In this document: one piece after another, positions 58,772-64,000 of the stretch | Layout of the letters: the number at the start of each line of letters is the position of its first letter | Numbering within the stretch: position 1 is the first letter of the stretch | Source of the DNA: JADCGM01 sp943370355 | GTDB lineage: Bacteria > Pseudomonadota > Alphaproteobacteria > Sphingomonadales > Sphingomonadaceae | DNA: 64,000 bases | Reading direction: 5' to 3' | Assembly (NCBI GenBank): GCA_943370355.1 | Contig: CALRQP020000019.1 | Location: forward strand, 1 to 64,000 | Position numbers and translations under genes: made by a program | Notes under the pieces: model-generated | What the model was told of the DNA's origin: nothing | Databases searched by the model: none | The model's input: the letters and a program-made list of their open reading frames with translations, nothing else

Positions 58772-59557
58772 CTAGGCACGCATAATCTCTCGGACGCGCG
58801 TTACATAGGTACGACCGACGCGAACGGTATTGCCGGTCGAGAGTTGCACGCGGATCGCGCCATAGCCCGCCTGCTGGACGGCGACGATGCAATCGCGGCG
58901 CACCAGTGCCGAGCGGTGCACGCGCACGAAGTCGGCGGGATCGAGCCGGTCTTCCATGCGGCTGATCGGTTCGCGCAGAAGGTAGCTGTCGCCCGCCGCG
59001 TGCAGGCGGACATAGTCGCGTTCGGCTTCGATCCAGTCGATCAGCGAGACGGGCACGCGGCGGAACTCGGCGCGCTTCTGCACCCAGATTTCGCGTTCAT
59101 AAGCTGGGCCGACCTGTGCCGCGGGTTCGCTGTCTCGGATCGCAGCCAACACGCTTTCCACTTCGGCGAGCCGCGCGGCAATGTCGCCTGCAGCAAGGGC
59201 GTGCCTTGCTTTGTCGAGTGCTGCTGCCAGCCGGTCGAACGCGACGGGTTTCAATACATAATCGACCGCGCTGACTTCGAACGCCTTGACGGCATAGTGG
59301 TTGAACGCGGTCACGAAAATCACGATTGGCGCACTTGGGCCTTTGAGCGCGTCGAGCACGTCGAAGCCGGTCAGCCCGGGCATTTTGACGTCGAGCAGCA
59401 CGACATTGGGTTTCAGCGCGCTGATCAGCGTCACGGCCTCGTCGCCGTCCTCGGCCTCGCCGGCGAGCTTCACGCCCGGCAGTTCGCGCAGGATCGTCGT
59501 CAGCCGCCGCCGCGCCAGCGGCTCGTCGTCGACGACGAGAACCGACAGCGGGGTCAT
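58772..59557 (-). CDS. LytTR-type response regulator
   Basis: A 261-residue regulator: a receiver domain with acidic pocket VVDDEP, phosphoacceptor D56 (LLDVKMPG) and K103 (YVLKP), then a LytTR DNA-binding domain with IDWIEAERDYVRLHAAGDSYLLREP and FVRVHRSALVRRDCI. The ATG overlaps the stop of the kinase gene (ATGA), so they form a two-component pair. Targets are usually direct repeats upstream of regulated genes; the lemA operon lies immediately downstream. Confidence 0.94.
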   Translation of the reverse strand: MTPLSVLVVDDEPLARRRLTTILRELPGVKLAGEAEDGDEAVTLISALKPNVVLLDVKMPGLTGFDVLDALKGPSAPIVIFVTAFNHYAVKAFEVSAVDYVLKPVAFDRLAAALDKARHALAAGDIAARLAEVESVLAAIRDSEPAAQVGPAYEREIWVQKRAEFRRVPVSLIDWIEAERDYVRLHAAGDSYLLREPISRMEDRLDPADFVRVHRSALVRRDCIVAVQQAGYGAIRVQLSTGNTVRVGRTYVTRVREIMRA

Positions 59558-60627
59558 GCCGGGATCGTCAGCGGCATGCCCAGCCGCACCCGGAAGCCGC
59601 CCGGCGTTCCTGCCACGGCAAGGAAGCTCGACAGCGCACCGAAGCGCGTCGACAACCGCTGCCGGACATTTTCGAGGCCGATGCCGGCCCCATGCGGACC
59701 GTCCTGCTTGAGCCCGGCACCATTGTCCTCGACTTCCAGCACCAGTCCGCGTGCATCGGCATGCGCCGAAATGCGTACCATGGTTTCCCGCTTCGACGGG
59801 CCGACGCCGTAGCGGATGGCATTTTCGACGAGCGGCTGCAGGATCAGGCTCGGCACGCGCGCCTCGGCGAGCTCGGGCGGTACGTCGATCTCGACCTTCA
59901 GGCGCTTCGCATAGCGGACCTGTTCGATGTCGAGATACAGCCGCTGCAGCGCGATCTCCTGCTCAAGCGTCACATCCTCGAGCGGATCATTTTCGAGGCT
60001 GGAGCGCAGGAAGCCCGACAGCGCCACCAGCATCGCCTCGGCGCGGGTCAGGTCCTTTTCCCAGATCAGCGAGGAGATGCTGTTGAGCGTGTTGAACAGG
60101 AAGTGCGGATTGACCTGATAGCGCAGCGCCTTGAGCTGCGCGCTGTGCGCGAGCGCCTGCGCCTGCGCCAGCCGCCGCTCGCGGTCGCGCGCCTCGGCAT
60201 TGTAGCTGATCGCCAGCAGCACAGCGGCCCAGGCGAAGAAGGACCCCGTCCAGGTGATGCCGTCCACGACGAACATGTTGAAGCTATAAGGGTCCTTCTC
60301 GGGCGTGATCTGGATCGGGCCATAGTAGAACAACCAGCTGCCCGCCGCGCCGTATAGCAGGGCAGGCGGAATGGTCAGCAGTCCGGCGAGCAACACGCGC
60401 CGTCCTAGTGGCCAGTGGCGAAAGCGGTGCAGCACGACATAGATCGCCCAGCAGGACGCCCCGGCGAGCACAGTCAGCGGGATGCGGCGCAGGCTGACGC
60501 GCACCGTCTCTTCGGGCCAGGTGAGCGCCATGCGCAGCGTCAGCAGGCTGAAATGCAGCGCCCAGAACAGCACGATCGACAGCAGGATCGTGCGGCGGAG
60601 CGCGCGGTCGTCTTCGGTCCCGGTCAC
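59554..60627 (-). CDS. LytS/YehU-type sensor histidine kinase
   Basis: About 357 residues with four N-terminal membrane helices, a His-kinase dimerisation region with ALRYQVNPHFLFNTLNSISSLI (H175), and the ATPase part with PLVENAIRYGV and GAGIGLENVRQRL. This is the LytS-like PF06580 layout, lacking a separate PAS domain. The GTG at 60627 is my choice; a TTG ten codons upstream is possible. It is paired and coupled with the LytTR regulator. Signal unknown. Confidence 0.9.
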   Translation of the reverse strand: MTGTEDDRALRRTILLSIVLFWALHFSLLTLRMALTWPEETVRVSLRRIPLTVLAGASCWAIYVVLHRFRHWPLGRRVLLAGLLTIPPALLYGAAGSWLFYYGPIQITPEKDPYSFNMFVVDGITWTGSFFAWAAVLLAISYNAEARDRERRLAQAQALAHSAQLKALRYQVNPHFLFNTLNSISSLIWEKDLTRAEAMLVALSGFLRSSLENDPLEDVTLEQEIALQRLYLDIEQVRYAKRLKVEIDVPPELAEARVPSLILQPLVENAIRYGVGPSKRETMVRISAHADARGLVLEVEDNGAGLKQDGPHGAGIGLENVRQRLSTRFGALSSFLAVAGTPGGFRVRLGMPLTIPA

Positions 60628-60796
60628 GCCGAGGGTGTCCCATATTGGCCGAAACAAGTCGACTGCCGCTCGTCGGGCGAAAACTGTCCCCGGTCGAATT
60701 GTTGCGCCGCCGTCGCGCCGCCGGAGGTGCCCGTCGCACGCGCGCTGCATCGCCGATCTGCAGCAGATAGTCAGTTGCAACCAAGGGGAGATGGCG

Positions 60797-61396
60797 ATGC
60801 AGGCAGCGGTGGTGGACGGGCGATTGAGCGACGGCATGATCGCGGCACTGCCGCTCCGGCGGCGCGGGGCATCGCGAGCGCGCATTCTCGCCGCGACACG
60901 CGAACTGCTGCGCAGCCGGTCCTATGACGTGCTGACAATGGACGCCGTCGCCGATGCGGCACGGCTGACGCGGCGGACGATCTACCACCAGTTTATCGGC
61001 CGCCAGTCGCTGTACCGGGCCTCGCGCGAATCGTTGGCGAGTAGCGTGGCCGCGGGCCTGAACTTCGGCGCGGTCGACGAGAGTTCGGCGCATGTCGCGC
61101 TGATCCACATCGGTCGGATCGCACTTGCTGCCCTCAGCGGCCCCGATGGCAGTGAACTGCTGCTGTCGATGGTCCGGGACACCGAAGACCACGACTGGCT
61201 GGTTGCACTGTTCCAGTCGCGCTGCCGTGCGCCGGTGGTCGCTGCCGCGACACCCTGGCTCAGTGAGCGGAGCGCGCACTTCGCGGCGCTGCTGGAAACG
61301 CTCGCGCTCGCGCCTTGTCTGGCCGATCCGGCGATGCGGACCGCGCTTGCGCCAGAACAACGGCTACCGGCGCTGGTCGATAGCATCCTCGGTTAG
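60797..61396 (+). CDS. TetR-family transcriptional regulator
   Basis: A 199-residue regulator whose N-terminal helix-turn-helix (SRARILAATRELLRSRSYDVLTMDAVADAARLTRRTIYHQF) is typical TetR; the ligand domain is variable. ATG 60797 is preferred over 60791 because AAGGGGAG lies six bases before it and abuts the earlier ATG. Its start region is divergent from the sensor kinase gene with 169 bases between. Ligand and targets unknown. Confidence 0.92.
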   Translation: MQAAVVDGRLSDGMIAALPLRRRGASRARILAATRELLRSRSYDVLTMDAVADAARLTRRTIYHQFIGRQSLYRASRESLASSVAAGLNFGAVDESSAHVALIHIGRIALAALSGPDGSELLLSMVRDTEDHDWLVALFQSRCRAPVVAAATPWLSERSAHFAALLETLALAPCLADPAMRTALAPEQRLPALVDSILG

Positions 61397-61414
61397 GCTG
61401 GGCTCGTCCGATGG

Positions 61415-62602
61415 TCAGAGCAAAGAACGGCCGATAAACCAGCTCGTGCCGACCAGCGCGAGCCCGGCGGTGGTGAAGGCGAAGGCGCGCTCGCGGATTG
61501 TCGGCGACAGACGCGCGATCGCCAATGACGCCACCCACATTGCCGACAGCGCGGCCAACTGCGCAAGCTCGACGCCGACGTTGAAGCCAAGCAGCGCGGG
61601 CAACAGCCGGTCGCGGCCAATGTCGAGTTCGATCAGCGCTCCCGCAAAGCCAGCGCCGTGCACAAGGCCGAACCCGGCGGCGAGCACAACCGCAGTCCAG
61701 CCGCGCGCGCCGACCTGGCTCATACAGGCTGCGAATAGCGCGATACCGACATAGACCGGCCAGGGCGGCGTCGCCCAGCCGGCGAGCGTCGCGACGAACG
61801 GCAGTGCTGCGACCATTGCGGCTGCGACCAGCAACCCCCGCGTGCCGCCCGGCTGCCGCGCCGCCAGCGCTTCCCACGCCGCATAGGCAACCGTGAAGCC
61901 GATCAGCGCCTCAACCGCGCCGGAATCGGGATGCAGCCGGCCCGCAGCGGTCAACCCCAGCGTGATCGAATGACCCAAGGTAAAGCCCGTCGCCGCTAGC
62001 GCCGCACGCATCGGCCGCCCTGCAAGCAGCGCGAGCGCCAACAGAAACGCCAGATGGTCGGCACCCGACAGCACATGCGTAAGGCCGAGCAACACATAGC
62101 CCGTGAAATCGCCGGGCGCGTCGGATGCTGCCCCGCCAATCAGCGCATCAGTGCGCCCGCTGCTGAGCAGAATCTCGCGCCGCTCCCCGCCGGGCGCGGT
62201 GACCACGGCATAATGCACATGCGACGGCGATCCCGCGCGGAAGGCGGATATGGTGAGCGTTGCCGGGTCGGCCTCCATTGGTTTGGCGCAGCGGAAGCGG
62301 AGTTCAACGCGCAACTGGCCGGGCTCAGCGGTCAGGGGCCGCGGCTTCGTCGCTGCGCATCGTTTGCCGTCCTGTGCCAGCGTCACCGTCTCGGCGACAT
62401 GGCGCGTGAGCAGAATCTGCAAATCGGTCTGCCGCTCATCCTCGATCAGCTGTGTCGCCCGCAGCGAGGCGACTTGAAATACCCCGGCTACGTCGCGCCC
62501 CTCGACGGTCCAGGTCGAAAAGGATTCACTGCGCGTATGCGCCGCCGCCGGCAGGGCGAGCAGCGCCGCCAGCATCACAAATAACCAGCCCCCGAACCGC
62601 AT
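61415..62602 (-). CDS. HupE/UreJ-type membrane protein with a large periplasmic N-domain
   Basis: A 395-residue protein. A signal (RFGGWLFVMLAALLALPAAAHT) leads into a beta-rich periplasmic domain of about 150 residues. A HupE/UreJ-2-like set of seven or so helices follows, with DFTGYVLLGLTHVLSGADHLAFLLALALLAGR and GFGLVHGAGFAGALIE; His and Asp residues in these helices are the putative nickel/metal ligands. HupE/UreJ proteins import nickel or cobalt. No urease or hydrogenase gene is near, so the metal and client are open. AAGGACG precedes ATG 62602. Confidence 0.88.
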   Translation of the reverse strand: MRFGGWLFVMLAALLALPAAAHTRSESFSTWTVEGRDVAGVFQVASLRATQLIEDERQTDLQILLTRHVAETVTLAQDGKRCAATKPRPLTAEPGQLRVELRFRCAKPMEADPATLTISAFRAGSPSHVHYAVVTAPGGERREILLSSGRTDALIGGAASDAPGDFTGYVLLGLTHVLSGADHLAFLLALALLAGRPMRAALAATGFTLGHSITLGLTAAGRLHPDSGAVEALIGFTVAYAAWEALAARQPGGTRGLLVAAAMVAALPFVATLAGWATPPWPVYVGIALFAACMSQVGARGWTAVVLAAGFGLVHGAGFAGALIELDIGRDRLLPALLGFNVGVELAQLAALSAMWVASLAIARLSPTIRERAFAFTTAGLALVGTSWFIGRSLL

Positions 62603-62688
62603 ATCGTCCTTATGTCCGCCATCCAGAGGAATGTCAGGATGCAATCGAACGAGCCTTTAGCCGACGGGGGCTCTGACTTGCGTGATGC

Positions 62689-64000
62689 TTAGACGAGGCT
62701 TGGCAGCGTTTGCCGCCCTGTCCCCCAATCTGCGAGCGCCTTCGACTTCGCACGTTTCAGCAGCGCCGTCGCATCGGCGGTGGTAAAGGCATTGCCACTC
62801 GCAAGTGTCTCAAGTTCGCTCCAAGCCACCGGTGCTGCGACCGGGGCACGCTCGCGGGCGCGGGTCGAATAGGGGATGACGGCTGTCGCGCCGCGCTGGT
62901 TGCGGAGCCAATCGACGAAAATTTTGCCGGCGCGGCCCGCTTTCGACATTTTCGAGGTGAAGCGATCGGGCTCGTCAGCGGCGAGGCGTTCGGCAAAGGC
63001 TTTGGCGAACGCCTTGACCTCGGGCCACTCGGCACTGGCGTCGAGCGGCGCGACGATGTGCAGGCCCTTGCCGCCGGTGACCATCGGCCAGCTTTCCAGC
63101 CCCGCCGCCTTCAGCCGTTTGCGCACGTCGATCGCTGCCGCCTTCACGGCCTCGAACCCCAGCCCCTCGTCGGGATCGAGGTCGATGACGAGCCGGTCGG
63201 GCTTCTCCACATCGGCGATGCGCGAGCCCCAGCCGTGGAACTCGAGCGCGCCCATCTGCACCGCGCCGATGAGGCCATCGAGCGTGTCGATATAGAGATA
63301 TTGCTCGACCGATCCGTCTTTCTCGGTGATCGGCACGTCTTTGACCGCTTCGGGCATGCCGCCGCTGTCATGTTTCTGGAAAAAGCAGAATTTGCCACGC
63401 CCCTGCGGGCAGCGGACAAGGCTGACCGGCCGGTTGGCGAGATGCGGCTCCATGATCGGCCAGATCGTCTCATAATAGTCGGCGAGCTGCTGCTTGGTCA
63501 GCCCGACTTCGGGGAAGACGACGCGGTCGCCGCTGGTGATGACGATCGTGGATTTGGACGCGGCCCGTTTGGCGGGTTCGACATGGATCGGCACTTCAGG
63601 CACGACCTTGTTCGCCGGCTTGTCCTCGCGCAGGCCGATGAAGCTTGGATGCCGCAGCACGCCGGTCGGGGTCATCTCGGTAAAGGCGATTTCGGCGACC
63701 AGTTCGGGCCGGATCCAGGTCGCGCCTTTGCGCGCCTCGGCCGGGACGGGGTGGAAGGGCGGCTTGTCGGTCTGCAGCGGCTTCATCCGTGCCGACAGGT
63801 CGTCGATCATTTGCGTATCGAAACCCGTGCCGACACGGCCGGCATATGTCCAGGCGTCGCCGTCGCGCACCGTGAGGATCAGCGAGGCGAAGCCGGCGCG
63901 GCGATCCGACTTGCTCCATCCAGCAATGACGAACTCCTGCCGCCGCGTGCATTTGATTTTGAGCCAGTTGGTCGAGCGCTTGCCCGCATATTTGGAATCG
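62689..64000 (-). CDS. ligD: ATP-dependent DNA ligase/polymerase LigD, partial
   Basis: The gene continues past the right edge; 437 C-terminal residues are visible. The first part holds the end of the ligase domain (motif V-like NWLKIKCTRRQEFVIAGW, then FASLILTVRDGDAWTYAGRVGTGF). It is followed by the LigD polymerase/primase domain: VVFPEVGLTKQQLADYYETI, LVIDLDPDEG with its metal-binding Asp pair, GGKGLHIVAPL, and GKIFVDWLRNQRGATAVIPYSTRARE. The domain order is ligase then polymerase. LigD works with Ku in non-homologous end joining. No ku gene is inside the window. The N-terminus, including any phosphoesterase domain, is not seen. Confidence 0.95.
   Translation of the reverse strand, partial: DSKYAGKRSTNWLKIKCTRRQEFVIAGWSKSDRRAGFASLILTVRDGDAWTYAGRVGTGFDTQMIDDLSARMKPLQTDKPPFHPVPAEARKGATWIRPELVAEIAFTEMTPTGVLRHPSFIGLREDKPANKVVPEVPIHVEPAKRAASKSTIVITSGDRVVFPEVGLTKQQLADYYETIWPIMEPHLANRPVSLVRCPQGRGKFCFFQKHDSGGMPEAVKDVPITEKDGSVEQYLYIDTLDGLIGAVQMGALEFHGWGSRIADVEKPDRLVIDLDPDEGLGFEAVKAAAIDVRKRLKAAGLESWPMVTGGKGLHIVAPLDASAEWPEVKAFAKAFAERLAADEPDRFTSKMSKAGRAGKIFVDWLRNQRGATAVIPYSTRARERAPVAAPVAWSELETLASGNAFTTADATALLKRAKSKALADWGTGRQTLPSLV

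Noticed and set aside
1..64000. CRISPR arrays, insertion sequences, prophage or conjugation genes
   Set aside because: No regularly spaced repeats, transposase, integrase, phage structural or transfer genes were found on either strand.

Overview
The window reads as a chromosomal segment of a high-GC alphaproteobacterium of the Sphingomonadales (Sphingomonas/Sphingopyxis-like). The evidence is TonB-dependent receptors with the sphingomonad-style 'EIVVTAQ' plug start, the maf-RNase E/G-yacG-tRNA-Phe block, short-form HisG, a 7TM-AraC regulator, and dense ATGA-overlapping operons. No insertion sequence, prophage or CRISPR array was seen. No stretch longer than about 300 bases lacks a gene.

Layout. 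1-1167: end of a probable phosphotransferase gene, its coupled partner, and two small lower-GC membrane-protein genes. 1171-10216: a LacI-centred catabolic locus with a YeiH-type anion exporter, an MFS transporter, a TonB receptor, a Gfo/Idh/MocA protein, a LacI regulator, an aldo/keto reductase and an SsuD-like flavin monooxygenase. The gene set matches what an oxidative sulfoquinovose (sulfo-sugar) pathway would need, and two similar operator-like palindromes flank the regulator. 10279-13572: a small lipoprotein and a compact molybdate-uptake operon (modE-like, modA, an extra secreted protein, modB with no ordinary start codon, short modC). 13563-16427: a type III polyketide synthase, methyltransferase and FAD oxidoreductase operon of the phenolic-lipid (srsABC) type. 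16544-22827: lipoprotein, tRNA-Arg, Tat-exported S41 peptidase with a membrane AraC regulator, and a 2OG-Fe(II) oxygenase next to a short-plug TonB receptor.

23005-31884: housekeeping and mixed genes: rpmB, two tandem phytase-esterase-like paralogues, recQ, a stand-alone SWIB protein, dctA, a thioredoxin-domain protein whose ribosome-binding site lies inside a perfect hairpin, dapD and a HAD nucleotidase. 31986-38374: lipoprotein subtilase autotransporter, hisG-hisD-dienelactone hydrolase operon, phasin-like protein and DUF2332. 38368-39020: a lower-GC insert at the 3' end of the DUF2332 gene, bounded by an exact 13-bp direct repeat. 39065-40862: maf, RNase E/G-like, yacG, tRNA-Phe.

40879-64000: metallo-beta-lactamase-fold hydrolase, GDYXXLXY/DUF2157 pair, penicillin-acylase-type hydrolase, cytochrome b561/cytochrome c' pair, FAH-family enzyme, AraC regulator, a possible small RNA, pyrD, a long palindrome, gamma-glutamyltransferase, acyl-CoA synthetase, LysR-wrbA-pirin unit with two palindromic operators, a haem-oxygenase-like diiron candidate, lemA-TPM operon, LytS/LytTR two-component pair, TetR, HupE/UreJ-type protein, and the C-terminal part of a LigD-type ligase/polymerase running off the right edge.

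All functions are assigned by reading motifs and context; no database search was possible.
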